From: Paenibacillus_G sp049942825
GTDB taxonomy: Bacteria; Bacillota; Bacilli; Paenibacillales; NBRC-103111
Direction: 5' to 3'
Length of the DNA stretch: 64,000 nucleotides
NCBI RefSeq assembly: GCF_049942825.1
Contig: NZ_CP187970.1
Span: forward strand, 1,488,001 to 1,552,000
A model generated the notes under the pieces. It saw only the letters and a list, made by a program, of their open reading frames with translations. It was not told where the DNA came from and did not search any database. How positions within the stretch are numbered: position 1 is the first letter of the stretch; every line of letters starts with the position of its first letter. A program made the translations under genes and the position numbers. This document shows, piece after piece, positions 53,498 to 62,129 of the stretch.

Positions 53498-55279
53498 CTA
53501 AGCTCTCAGTCTCTCTTCATCCAGGCCGGAGCTTCCGGGTACGGGCTCCCGGTTCTTCAGCGCTTCTTCCACGGCAGCCCTGGCATCGGTCTTCCCGTGT
53601 CCGAACCAAGGGCTCCATGTGCCGTCGGGATCGCCGATATCCTGAAAGTCTCCCCGGTCAAAGGGAGCGACGGGAGAGACGTCCCATGACGGGTCCGGAT
53701 CGAAGCTGGCGGGCGGTGTCTTCGGATAGCCCTCCATGTTCAGTTCCTTTGAAGCGGTCCGCTTCAGGAGAGAAGCAAGCTCCAGCGCACTCAGCCCTGG
53801 ATTGGCGGACAGCACGAGGGCTGCGATCCCGGCCGCCAGCGGCGTAGCACTGGATGTTCCGCCGAAACGGTCGGTCACTCCTTGGCCTTCCGTTGTCGTG
53901 ATGCCAAGTCCCTGTACCGGTATGCGGTAATATTCATGCACGTTGTTGGTTGGCGCGCAGATGGAGATGCCGGTTCCGTAGTTGGAATAATGGCTTCGCT
54001 GTGCCGTACTGGCCAATGCCGCCACATGCAGGACGCCCGGAATGCCGGCCAGATTGTTGCTGAAGATGCGGGTCTTCTCCACGCCTACCCAGACAAGGGA
54101 GCCGTCCTGTCTGAAGCTGACGCCGCTCGTATACGGCACATCCTGATCAGCCGTATGGTGGATAGGGCAGTTCTCGTTCCCGGCCGCCCACAGGAAGAGA
54201 ATCCCGCGTCCGCGCCGGCCTCCGGTAAGAGCCAGCTCCCTGATCCGCCGGATGACGACCTCAGGCCACAGGGTTACCGGCACACCGCCCCAGGAGTTGG
54301 AGAGGATGTCCACTTTGTCCTGAACATAATTCAGGGCGCGCAGGAGCTTGGAATCGCTGATGAAGAGCGATGGCCCGCTCGACTCCCACTTGATGGGAAG
54401 CAGCCGGCAGCCGGGAGCGGCTCCGACGGTTAGCAGCGCGTCGGCTTCCGCCCCAATGACGCCGGCGCAGGAGGTCCCATGGTCCGAACCTTCTTCGTAC
54501 ATGTGCGCCGGGTTTGCATCCACATCCTTATTCGTGTACAGACGCGGGCCGCGGAAGTATCCCCAGCCGGCAAACTTGTCCGGCGAATCAAAATCGGCAT
54601 GATCCAGCCGGCATCCGTCGTCCGTAACCCCGACCACGATCTCGGGGCTTCCGTAATGCCCGAGCAGCTGCCAGGCCTCTTCACAACGGGAAGAGGCCCG
54701 AGGATCGAAATCAGACTCCCCGGAGCGGGTATGCAGATGCCATTGTTTAAGGTAAGAAGGGTCGCTCGGGACCACTTCCTGATATTTGTTCATCACATAG
54801 TTGAGATCGTGCTCGGCGGAGGCTACAAGGGGTTCCTGCTCGGTCAGTTCCACCACCAGTTTGACCGGATTCATGCCCGTCTGGTCGGTGAGCTGGAAGA
54901 GATAGTCCCGGTCGCTGTAGGCCTCGAGTACAAACAGGCCGTAGCGGCCCGCGAACGAGCCGACCTCAGCGGGCGGCAGCGGTTCATGGAAGGAAACGAT
55001 GATCCGGTCGGTAACAAGAAATTCTTTCTGCGTATCGGCGGCGCGGTAGACATGATGGGTCGGGGCCAGATTCCGGGCCCGGGTCATCAGGGGCTCCAGC
55101 TCTTCCCGGTCCGTAACGACACGGGAGGAGGATGCGGATACCTGCTTGGCGTCCGGAATGCCGATCTTCCGCTGAACCTCACCGGGCAGGGCACGAACGA
55201 CGAATTGGTCGGGTTCCTTGGTCAGGGTGATCTTCCTGCCTGCGCGATACGTATAGATTTCTCCATTTTGCGGCATCAT
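53498..55279 (-). CDS. S8 (subtilisin-like) serine protease without signal peptide
   Basis: A 593-residue protein. The subtilisin domain (about 205-590) has an intact triad: Asp220 (VTDDG), His267 (DHGTSCAG) and Ser475 (GTSSATP), with oxyanion Asn367 in AAGNE. The first 200 residues form a separate region containing IVSFHEPLPPAEVGSFAGRY and end before HTRSGESDFDPRA. No signal peptide or membrane span is visible, so secretion is doubtful; it may act inside or be released by another route. ATG ATG at 55279/55276 follows AAGGAGCG. The C-terminus ends soon after the catalytic domain. Confidence 0.85.
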   Translation of the reverse strand: MMPQNGEIYTYRAGRKITLTKEPDQFVVRALPGEVQRKIGIPDAKQVSASSSRVVTDREELEPLMTRARNLAPTHHVYRAADTQKEFLVTDRIIVSFHEPLPPAEVGSFAGRYGLFVLEAYSDRDYLFQLTDQTGMNPVKLVVELTEQEPLVASAEHDLNYVMNKYQEVVPSDPSYLKQWHLHTRSGESDFDPRASSRCEEAWQLLGHYGSPEIVVGVTDDGCRLDHADFDSPDKFAGWGYFRGPRLYTNKDVDANPAHMYEEGSDHGTSCAGVIGAEADALLTVGAAPGCRLLPIKWESSGPSLFISDSKLLRALNYVQDKVDILSNSWGGVPVTLWPEVVIRRIRELALTGGRRGRGILFLWAAGNENCPIHHTADQDVPYTSGVSFRQDGSLVWVGVEKTRIFSNNLAGIPGVLHVAALASTAQRSHYSNYGTGISICAPTNNVHEYYRIPVQGLGITTTEGQGVTDRFGGTSSATPLAAGIAALVLSANPGLSALELASLLKRTASKELNMEGYPKTPPASFDPDPSWDVSPVAPFDRGDFQDIGDPDGTWSPWFGHGKTDARAAVEEALKNREPVPGSSGLDEERLRA

Positions 55280-55302
55280 GTTCGCTCCTTCGCTATAAAA
55301 TT

Positions 55303-55366
55303 ACAAACGTTTGTTCGCATATCGTGATGTAAAAACCATATTATACCATGTACATTTAGAAATCAA
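55303..55366 (-). promoter_or_regulatory. Promoter and palindromic operator of the S8 protease gene
   Basis: Minus strand: TTGATT (55361-55366), a 15-base spacer, TATAAT (55340-55345), then a perfect 12-bp palindrome ACAAACGTTTGT (55303-55314) 25 bases after the -10. The palindrome looks like a repressor site; no adjacent repressor gene is seen. Confidence 0.55.
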
Positions 55367-55820
55367 GCTCTTTTTTCTGTCATGGATATTGGCGTAATAA
55401 CGGCGGCAGACCCGAATAATTGGGAGAGTGAGGGCGCCGGGCATTACGGCATGCGGGCCGGATGTCAGTCGCAGCTGCAACCTACGGAGCGGGGGGATGA
55501 GAGACGGAGAAAAAAGCTAAAAATCCCCAAAATAGGCGAAACCCTCCGGGATATTCGCAAGAAATGCGATCTTGTCACGGATAACGGGCCTTGATCTGAA
55601 TCCGGGTCATTTTTATATTAATATTAGCAGTCAATGCAGAGGAGTGCTAAGTTGCCATCCGAACAGGGAGGCTCGACAAGCTTTTTCCCATAAGGGCCAC
55701 ACAGCGCTGCAGTGACTGAGTCGGCTTGAGCAGCCAGCAGAAGTCGTAATGCGGAAGAAGGCAGCAGAAGGCAGGCGGCGGTGCCGACATTTCGAAACTT
55801 GGGATGGAGGGATCTTCGTG
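55367..55820 (+). other. Intergenic region upstream of the GT4-GH130 operon
   Basis: No gene is well supported. A 70-codon frame at 55382-55594 and a 129-codon minus-strand frame at 55624-56013 lack ribosome sites and family resemblance. An AT-rich spot at 55610-55632 (TTTTTATATTAATATTAG) may hold the operon promoter. Confidence 0.35.
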
Positions 55821-56015
55821 ATGAAAACCATGTCATGGACTTATGCGCTGACGCAAACGCGAGGACGGGAATCCGGCGTCGGCAGCGCAGGGAGAAGAAC
55901 GTACAAGCGGAGACTGCGGCGGCTGCTGCATCGGGCGGCCGGAGGATACTGGATGCCCTCGGCATACTGGGCGGATACGTTGATTTTTCCTGCTGAAGGA
56001 GGGGGACAGGCATGA
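55821..56015 (+). CDS. Small basic peptide coupled to the glycosyltransferase gene
   Basis: A 64-residue frame starting at ATG 55821 behind GGAGG (about 9 bases) and ending in TGA that overlaps the next ATG (ATGA, 56012-56015). It has a central cluster of Arg/Lys (RRTYKRRLRRLLHRA) and an aromatic C-terminal half (GYWMPSAYWADTLIFPA). No family recognised. The ribosome site and stop/start overlap make it likely to be translated, either as a real peptide or as a leader that couples ribosomes to the glycosyltransferase. Confidence 0.5.
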   Translation: MKTMSWTYALTQTRGRESGVGSAGRRTYKRRLRRLLHRAAGGYWMPSAYWADTLIFPAEGGGQA

Positions 56016-57175
56016 GCCGGATTGCTTATCTCAGCACCTATATTCCCAAAAAATGCGGACTTGCCACTTACACGCACCACTTGAGGCAGAGTATTCGTGC
56101 CGCCAAGGGCTGGAAGGGCGTGGACCCGGTTCTCGCAGTAACCGATGCGGCCGATACGCTTCCCGCCGCCGACCCCGCGGTATGGCTTCTTGCCAAAGGA
56201 GAGCGGGCCGCTTACCGGAAGGCGGCCGAGAAGTTGAACAACAGCGACGTCTCCGTCGTGTCCCTGCAGCACGAATTCGGGATCTTCGGCGGGGAAGCCG
56301 GCCGGCATGTGCTTGAATTCGTGCGGCATCTGGACAAGCCGCTCGTGACGACCTTTCACACCGTATTCGAGCATCCGATGGAGCCTTACCGCTCCATCCA
56401 GCAGGAGCTGGCGGAGCGAAGCGACCGGATCATCGTGATGAACCAGCGGGCTGCCGGGTATCTGCAGAAGGCGTTCGGCATTCCCGGGAGCCGGGTCCGC
56501 TTCATCCCTCACGGGACGCCGATTCCGCTGCAGGGCGCCCGGGAGACGTTCCGCCGGGAAGCCGGCTGGACCGAGCGGAGGGTGCTTATGACCTTCGGTC
56601 TGCTGGGCCGGGGCAAAGGGCTCGAGATGGTGCTGCGCGCCCTGCCGGCGGTCGTCCGGGAAGTGCCGCAGACGCTGTATGCAATCGTGGGTCAAACACA
56701 CCCCGAGGTACGAAAACATGAGGGCGAAGCGTACCGCGAGGAGCTGCAGGCACTCGTGCACTCGCTTGGTCTCGGGAACCACGTCGTCATGGTCGACCGC
56801 TACCTGGACGAGCCGGAGCTGGTCCGGCACCTCATGGCCTGCGACCTGTACCTCACCCCTTACCCGGGGATGGAGCAGATCACAAGCGGCACGCTGGCGT
56901 ACGCCGTGGGACTCGGTCGTCCGGTGCTCAGCACCCCGTACAGCTACGCCCGCGATCTGCTGCAGGCACACGCCGAGCTCCTGATTCCTTACGGCGACGA
57001 GGTGCAGTGGAGCTTCCGGATCATCCGGCTGCTGACGGAGCCCGGGGCCCTGCAGAAGTGGGAGCAGACGATCGAGGAAATCGGCGCGGGCATGCGCTGG
57101 CCGCAGGTCGGCAGGGAGCATCTGGAGCTGTTCCGGGAAGCGGCCGAAGAGCTGCCCGTTCGGCAGGCGACGTAA
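56012..57175 (+). CDS. GT4-family glycosyltransferase
   Basis: A 387-residue GT-B fold enzyme. The N-terminal domain starts IAYLSTYIPKKCGLATYTHHL, a Gly-rich loop typical of GT4; the nucleotide-sugar-binding C-terminal domain has FGLLGRGKGLEMVLRALP and the E-x7-E-like YLTPYPGMEQITSGTLAYAV. It transfers a sugar, often mannose or glucose, from a nucleotide or phosphate donor to an unknown acceptor in the cytoplasm. It is the first large gene of a three-gene set with an (alpha/alpha)6 protein and GH130, which points to mannose-type chemistry by inference. Confidence 0.85.
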   Translation: MSRIAYLSTYIPKKCGLATYTHHLRQSIRAAKGWKGVDPVLAVTDAADTLPAADPAVWLLAKGERAAYRKAAEKLNNSDVSVVSLQHEFGIFGGEAGRHVLEFVRHLDKPLVTTFHTVFEHPMEPYRSIQQELAERSDRIIVMNQRAAGYLQKAFGIPGSRVRFIPHGTPIPLQGARETFRREAGWTERRVLMTFGLLGRGKGLEMVLRALPAVVREVPQTLYAIVGQTHPEVRKHEGEAYREELQALVHSLGLGNHVVMVDRYLDEPELVRHLMACDLYLTPYPGMEQITSGTLAYAVGLGRPVLSTPYSYARDLLQAHAELLIPYGDEVQWSFRIIRLLTEPGALQKWEQTIEEIGAGMRWPQVGREHLELFREAAEELPVRQAT

Positions 57176-57194
57176 GCCGGGGAGGTGTCGTGGC

Positions 57195-58379
57195 ATGCAG
57201 GAACCATGGGTTTCTTTCGCACATCTCGAACGGATGACGGATGACACCGCGCTGCTGGAGCATGCGCTCGGCCGGACCCCCCGCCGGCGCGAAGGCTACA
57301 CGACGGATGATAACGCCCGGGCGCTGTGGGCCTGCGTGGAGTGGCTGGAGGCCGAGGCTCGGCCGGAGCATGCTTCGGTCCTGCGCCGGCTGGCCGACCG
57401 GTACCTGTCGTTCCTTCTCTGGGCACAGCGTGGGGACGGGCTGTTCCATAACAACTTCAGCTATGACCGGCGCCCCGAGCCGGAAGTGCCCTCCGACGAC
57501 TGTCTCGGCCGGGCGGTATGGGCGCTGGCGCAGGTGTGCAGCCGCCTGCCCCAAGCGGACCTGCGGCTGCCGGCAGGCGAGATGCTCCTGCAGGCTGCAG
57601 AGCATATTCCCCGCATGACCGCCCTGAGGGGCTGGGCTTATGCCCTGTCGGCCTGCTGCCTCCTGGAACACAGCCCCGCCTGGAGAGAGCAGGCGCCGCT
57701 CTACGGGCCCCTGTCCGCAGATGGGCTTGGATCGCTCATCCGTGAGCTGGAGGCGCGGCTGCTGGACGCCTTCCGGAAGGCTTCGGATGAGCGGTGGGTC
57801 TGGTTCGAGCCGCAGCTGACCTACGGCAACGGCCTCCTGCCGTGGGCCCTGCTCCGCTCTTACAGCGTCACGGGGAACCCCGAGGCCCTGGACGCTGCCC
57901 GCCGGACGCTGGACTTCCTGACGGAGCGGATGACCGCGCCTCAGGGCTGGATCCGGCCGGTGGGCAACCGGGGCTGGTGCGACCGCACATCGCAGGCGCT
58001 CTGGGACCAGCAGCCGCTTGAAGTGCTGAAGCTCTCCCTCGCCTCGCTGGAAGCATACAGACTGCTGCGGGAGCCCGCTTATCTGGAGACTGCGAAGCGC
58101 TGCCGGCTGTGGTTCCACGGGGAGAACGACGGACGTGTGCCGCTGGCAGACCCCTTGGATGGCAGCTGCTGCGACGGCTTGACGCCCGAGGGGCCGAATG
58201 CCAATCGGGGGGCGGAGTCAACGCTGGCTTACCTGCTGACCGAAGCGCTCCTTGCCGCAAGCGGCAGAGAGGAGGTGAGTGCGGTTGGAACGCACCTCGC
58301 TGTCATTTCCGATCGGGCCTTTCTCGAAGTTCCCACGCAACCCGATTCTCCAGCCCCAGGGCTCCACATGGGAAGCTAA
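57195..58379 (+). CDS. (alpha/alpha)6-barrel protein of a GT4-GH130 cluster
   Basis: A 394-residue protein annotated in relatives as glycosyltransferase-like or six-hairpin. The helical repeat pattern is clear (GYTTDDNARALWACVEWL, LSDDCLGRAVWALAQVC-like SDDCLGRAVWALAQ, FEPQLTYGNGLLPWALL, GWIRPVGNRGWCDRTSQALW). Conserved DDNAR, DDC and EPQLTYGN acidic residues suggest a carbohydrate-active site, but no reaction is established. GGGGAGGTG precedes ATG 57195. Its last 30 or so codons overlap the next gene in another frame by about 95 bases, unusually long, so the C-terminal tail may result from a lost stop. Confidence 0.7.
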   Translation: MQEPWVSFAHLERMTDDTALLEHALGRTPRRREGYTTDDNARALWACVEWLEAEARPEHASVLRRLADRYLSFLLWAQRGDGLFHNNFSYDRRPEPEVPSDDCLGRAVWALAQVCSRLPQADLRLPAGEMLLQAAEHIPRMTALRGWAYALSACCLLEHSPAWREQAPLYGPLSADGLGSLIRELEARLLDAFRKASDERWVWFEPQLTYGNGLLPWALLRSYSVTGNPEALDAARRTLDFLTERMTAPQGWIRPVGNRGWCDRTSQALWDQQPLEVLKLSLASLEAYRLLREPAYLETAKRCRLWFHGENDGRVPLADPLDGSCCDGLTPEGPNANRGAESTLAYLLTEALLAASGREEVSAVGTHLAVISDRAFLEVPTQPDSPAPGLHMGS

Positions 58380-59313
58380 GGACGTGTTCAACCCGGCCGC
58401 GATCGTGAAGGACGGCCTGGTGTATCTCTTGTACCGGGCGGAGGATCATACGGGGGAGGGCGTGTGGAACGGCACCTCCCGGATCGGCTTGGCCTGGAGC
58501 CGGGACGGCCTGACGTTCGAGCGGCATCCGGAGCCGGTCCTCTTCCCGACGGAGCCTTACGAGCTTCCGGGGGGCTGCGAAGATCCGAGGATCAGCTGCA
58601 TCGAGGGGACGTATTACATGACCTATACGGCTTTCGACGGCATTACCGCAAGGTTGTGTCTGGCCACCTCCTCGGACCTGTTCCACTGGGATAAGCACGG
58701 GCTGCTTTTTCCCCAGTTTGACGACGGGGAGACCTACCAGTGGACCAAATCCGGAGCCATCGTCCCGGCCAAAGTGAACGGCCGGTATGTAATGTACTTT
58801 GGAGATACCGACATCTGGATCGCCTTCTCGGACGACGGCATCCGGTGGGAGTCCGAGGCGGAGCCGGTGCTCCGAAGAAGCGCAGACCCTGCCGCCTTTG
58901 ACAGTCATCTGATCGAGCCGGGCCCCGCCCCGGTCCTCACGGAAGATGGCATCGTGCTGCTCTACAACGGAGCCCGGCTGATTGCGGCGGATGGAGGCGA
59001 CCGGGGCAAGCCCTATTACAGTATGGGCCAGGCCCTGTTCTGCCTGGGCGATCCCCGTTGTCTGCTCCGCCGGACGCCCCATTCGGTGTTCGATCCGAGC
59101 ACGTCGGACGAAGTGCGGGGGCAGATCGACTTTGTCGTCTTCGGCGAAGGGCTGGTGCACCACCGCGACGTATGGCTGCTGTACTACGGTATGGCTGACT
59201 CCCGCGTGGGGGTCGCCGCCTTCTCCGAGAAGAAGCCGCGTCCGTTCGACGCGTTGGCGGGTCAGCGGCAGAGTGAAGCCGCAGCAGGCCGTAATCCGCC
59301 CTGGGAGCTATAA
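58285..59313 (+). CDS. GH130-family beta-mannoside phosphorylase
   Basis: A 342-residue five-bladed beta-propeller enzyme. The catalytic Asp100 lies in GGCEDPRI, the GH130 signature; FNPAAIVKDGLVYLLYRAED and KSGAIVPAKVNGRYVMYFGD are further blades, and basic residues for phosphate are present. GH130 enzymes cleave beta-mannosides with phosphate to give mannose-1-phosphate, reversible in the cell. The start is TTG 58285, 8 bases after GAGGAGGT; GTG 58279 is only 2 bases from it. The linkage (1,2 or 1,4) is unknown. With the GT4 it may build or recycle a mannoside. Confidence 0.85.
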   Translation: MERTSLSFPIGPFSKFPRNPILQPQGSTWEAKDVFNPAAIVKDGLVYLLYRAEDHTGEGVWNGTSRIGLAWSRDGLTFERHPEPVLFPTEPYELPGGCEDPRISCIEGTYYMTYTAFDGITARLCLATSSDLFHWDKHGLLFPQFDDGETYQWTKSGAIVPAKVNGRYVMYFGDTDIWIAFSDDGIRWESEAEPVLRRSADPAAFDSHLIEPGPAPVLTEDGIVLLYNGARLIAADGGDRGKPYYSMGQALFCLGDPRCLLRRTPHSVFDPSTSDEVRGQIDFVVFGEGLVHHRDVWLLYYGMADSRVGVAAFSEKKPRPFDALAGQRQSEAAAGRNPPWEL

Positions 59314-59323
59314 AAATGCCCCA

Positions 59324-59363
59324 AAAGCCCTTGTCCCTCCTTTTCCAAAGGGGCAAGGGCTTT
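59324..59363 (+). terminator. Terminator of the GT4-GH130 operon
   Basis: AAAGCCCTTG (59324-59333) pairs with CAAGGGCTTT (59354-59363), extended inside by CCCT/AGGGG; it ends in TTTCTG. It lies between convergent genes. Confidence 0.75.
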
Positions 59364-59525
59364 CTGTATGGAATGCACGGGATATCCGCTTACTTTTGAA
59401 GCCTCCGTCTACTGATCAACTTTGATCGCTCTGGCGCGTAATTCTTGCTCGAAGCGGCTTTTTCATCCTCCGACCCGCAACTGTACGCTGACTCAGCAGG
59501 AAGCGTCTCCTCTGTTCCCGCACCC

Positions 59526-60512
59526 TTACTTCGTCGGATCCCAGCCGTCCGATCCGGCAAGCACGCTCTTCGCGGTAATCGCGCTTGCTTGCGCCGTGGT
59601 CAGCGTCTTCGCCCAGCTCACCCGTGCCGTCGGATTGGCTCCGGCGCCTGTGCTCCCGTATTCATAATAACGGGCGGTCGCTTCATTGGCCGTATTGCCC
59701 CAGTTGTTCCAGCCTTCGGGACGGATGTGGGAATCCATCGCCGTGTTGATGTATGTGACGGCGGAATAAGGTCTCCAGGGCCTGCCGAGATACACCGTCT
59801 GATTGCCCGCCCCGTTTTTGGTCAGCCTGGAGTTCAGGAAGACATACCCGTATTTTTGCGACTGGTCCGTTGAGGCCGCCGTAACAAAGCCCGTGCCGAG
59901 GCTGCGGATCTCGCAGTTCTCGAACACCGCTGTCGCCGAGCCGAAGATAAAATCCACCGTACCTTCGATCTGGCTGTTATAGTAGTACTGCCGTCCCGTT
60001 CCCGTCGCATACAAGGTATCCTGGTACCCGAGAACTTTGATGTTCTTGAAGACCGCCCGGTCACCGGACACGTAGAGGGCTACCGCCTGACCGGCAGTAG
60101 GTCCGGCCGTATTCCGGAACGTAATGTCCCGGGCCTGGAAGTTGTTTGCCCGCACCATGGTGCTTGCGCTGTTCGTGGTGCTTCCCGCCGTGGAAGCCGT
60201 GTCGTTATAGGTCAGGATAGTCCCCAGGGTACTCTCGCCGAGCATGGTGATGTTAGGCTTGGTCGCAGGGATATTGATCTTTTCATTATACGTGCCGTTT
60301 TTGATATAGATCGTACGGGTTGTCGTGCTGTTGTCAGGAATCGAGTTGATGGCCGCTTGAACCGTCTTATAAGCCCCGGTTCCGTTTTTATCGACGACGA
60401 TGGCTCCCGCAGGCTGGGTGGCAGCCTCAGCAGGGGACGGACTTCCGGGCAAAAAGGCAAGCAGGGCAGCGGCAGCCAGCAAGGGGGAGCGCAGCTTCTT
60501 CCATGGTCTCAT
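59526..60512 (-). CDS. Secreted pectin methylesterase (CE8)
   Basis: A 328-residue right-handed beta-helix enzyme that removes methyl groups from pectin outside the cell. The signal peptide MRPWKKLRSPLLAAAALLAF ends near AEA-AT (residue 30). Catalytic features are Gln in GPTAGQAVAL, the two Asp of LGYQDTLY and GTVDFIFG, and Arg of YLGRPWRPY. ATG 60512 is preferred; GTG at 60521 is too close to AAAAGG. A cre-like site lies about 85 bases upstream, consistent with catabolite control. No other pectin gene is next to it in this window. Confidence 0.93.
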   Translation of the reverse strand: MRPWKKLRSPLLAAAALLAFLPGSPSPAEAATQPAGAIVVDKNGTGAYKTVQAAINSIPDNSTTTRTIYIKNGTYNEKINIPATKPNITMLGESTLGTILTYNDTASTAGSTTNSASTMVRANNFQARDITFRNTAGPTAGQAVALYVSGDRAVFKNIKVLGYQDTLYATGTGRQYYYNSQIEGTVDFIFGSATAVFENCEIRSLGTGFVTAASTDQSQKYGYVFLNSRLTKNGAGNQTVYLGRPWRPYSAVTYINTAMDSHIRPEGWNNWGNTANEATARYYEYGSTGAGANPTARVSWAKTLTTAQASAITAKSVLAGSDGWDPTK

Positions 60513-60597
60513 TAGAATCACAACCTTTTCACAAAATGGATTGAAATGGGCTGCAGCCTAGGCAGCATAGTAGAGTGGGGTCATGCACCTCCTTTAG

Positions 60598-60611
60598 TGA
60601 AAACGTTACCA
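60598..60611 (-). promoter_or_regulatory. cre-like site upstream of the pectin methylesterase gene
   Basis: Plus-strand TGAAAACGTTACCA matches the CcpA consensus TGWAANCGNTNWCA except at one W. It lies about 85 bases before the esterase start, in its promoter region. Confidence 0.5.
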
Positions 60612-60743
60612 AATTAAACTTCGCTTTGTCTTGCTCTAGAATTGTCCGGTTTACTCTCTTATTACATATATTTGTCATTTCAAAGATAAAAAGGCAGTCT
60701 CATTCTTATAAAACAGCCTCTGAAACAATCATCAAATTCCGAG

Positions 60744-60772
60744 TTGACAGCTATGTTTTTATGGAATAAGAT
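60744..60772 (+). promoter_or_regulatory. Sigma-A promoter of the threonine synthase/ABC operon
   Basis: TTGACA (60744-60749), 17-base spacer, TAAGAT (60767-60772), followed by a leader of about 135 bases. No T-box or other riboswitch is recognised in it; 60612-60743 is AT-rich noncoding DNA. Confidence 0.7.
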
Positions 60773-60914
60773 GGATACAGATTTTCTTTATGACCTAAAG
60801 AGTTGACCGTACGAACGGAAGCTCCTGTTCCTTTGCGCATCTGTAGCCCAGGCGGCATGCAGCGGAAAGGATAGGGGCTCTTTGTCGTTTAACAAGAAAT
60901 GGAAGGTGCTCCCG

Positions 60915-62129
60915 ATGTCCCGTTACAGTTATTTCTCTCATTTGCAGTGCCCGAAGTGCAGCCGGACCTTCTCCGGGGAGGTCGTGCAGCAGCTGTGTGA
61001 CTGCGGCTCCCCGCTGCTGGCCCGCTACGATTTGGAGGGGCTGAGACAGTCGCTGCCCCGTCCCGAGTTGAATGGAAGAGAGGCCAGCTTGTGGCGTTAC
61101 CACGAGCTCCTTCCCGTGGAGCATCCGGAGAACAAGGTTACGCTCGGGGAAGGGCTGACTCCGCTTCTCCCTCTGCCGAAGCTCGGAGCAGCGTATGATA
61201 TCCCCCGTCTCTATATGAAAGACGAAGGCATCATCCCTACCGGTTCGTTCAAAGCCAGAGGAGCGGCTGTCGGCCTGTCGAAGGCCAAGGAGCTGGGGGT
61301 CCGGCAGTTCGCCATGCCGACGAACGGCAATGCCGGTGCAGCCTGGTCCCTGTACGCTGCACGTGCAGGAATCCGGGCGTCGGTCGTCATGCCGGTCGAT
61401 GCGCCTCTGATCACCCGCGGTGAATGCGCCGCTTCGGGTGCAGACCTATATCTCGTCAACGGGCTGATCAGTGACGCCGGGCGGATGGTGGCCGGGAAGG
61501 TAGCCTCCGAGGGCATTTATGATGCTTCCACCCTCAAGGAGCCCTACCGCATCGAAGGCAAAAAAACGATGGGCATCGAGATCGCCGAGCAGTTTGGGTG
61601 GTCCCTGCCTGAAGTTATTCTTTATCCCACCGGGGGAGGTGTCGGCCTGATCGGCATCTATAAAGCACTCGGCGAGCTGCTGGAGCTTGGCTGGGTCGAA
61701 GGTCCGCTGCCAAGGCTCGTAGCTGTGCAGGCGGCAGGCTGCGCGCCCATCGTGAAGGCGTGGCAGGAAGGAGCGGCGCACTCGGAGTTCTGGACGAACT
61801 CCAGCACGGCAGCCTTCGGTATTAATGTGCCGAAGGCGCTCGGCGACTTCCTCGTGCTTGAGGCGGTTTATGCCACCGGGGGCTGCGCCGTCGCAGTGGA
61901 AGATGAGGCTCTGCTGGAAGAGCAGCGTCTGGCGGCTTCGCTGGAAGGGGCGTTCGTCTGCCCCGAAGGCGCCGCGGCATTCGCAGCCGCACGCCAGCTC
62001 CGTGAGAGCGGATGGATTGAAGACGGAGAGCGGGTGGTCGTTCTCAATACGGGAATGGGCATCAAGTACCCGGAGACAGTGCCAGTGGATGCCCCCGTAC
62101 TCCAGCCGGGGGATGCGCTGCCTTCATGA
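60915..62129 (+). CDS. Threonine synthase-like PLP enzyme with zinc-ribbon N-terminus
   Basis: A 404-residue fold-type-II PLP enzyme. The N-terminus has a metal-knuckle pattern (Cys12, Cys15, Cys28, Cys30), followed by the PLP lysine Lys113 in GSFKARG and the phosphate loop PTGGGVGLIG. This is the short class of threonine synthase, which turns O-phosphohomoserine into threonine; related enzymes make cysteate or diaminopropionate, so the substrate is not certain. ATG 60915 has AAGGTG six bases before it; the frame extends to 60882 without support. The stop overlaps the permease start (ATGA), tying it to an amino-acid transporter. Confidence 0.8.
   Translation: MSRYSYFSHLQCPKCSRTFSGEVVQQLCDCGSPLLARYDLEGLRQSLPRPELNGREASLWRYHELLPVEHPENKVTLGEGLTPLLPLPKLGAAYDIPRLYMKDEGIIPTGSFKARGAAVGLSKAKELGVRQFAMPTNGNAGAAWSLYAARAGIRASVVMPVDAPLITRGECAASGADLYLVNGLISDAGRMVAGKVASEGIYDASTLKEPYRIEGKKTMGIEIAEQFGWSLPEVILYPTGGGVGLIGIYKALGELLELGWVEGPLPRLVAVQAAGCAPIVKAWQEGAAHSEFWTNSSTAAFGINVPKALGDFLVLEAVYATGGCAVAVEDEALLEEQRLAASLEGAFVCPEGAAAFAAARQLRESGWIEDGERVVVLNTGMGIKYPETVPVDAPVLQPGDALPS

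Noticed and set aside
55624..56013. A 129-codon minus-strand frame upstream of the glycosyltransferase
   Set aside because: It overlaps a better supported plus-strand small frame with a ribosome site and stop/start coupling.
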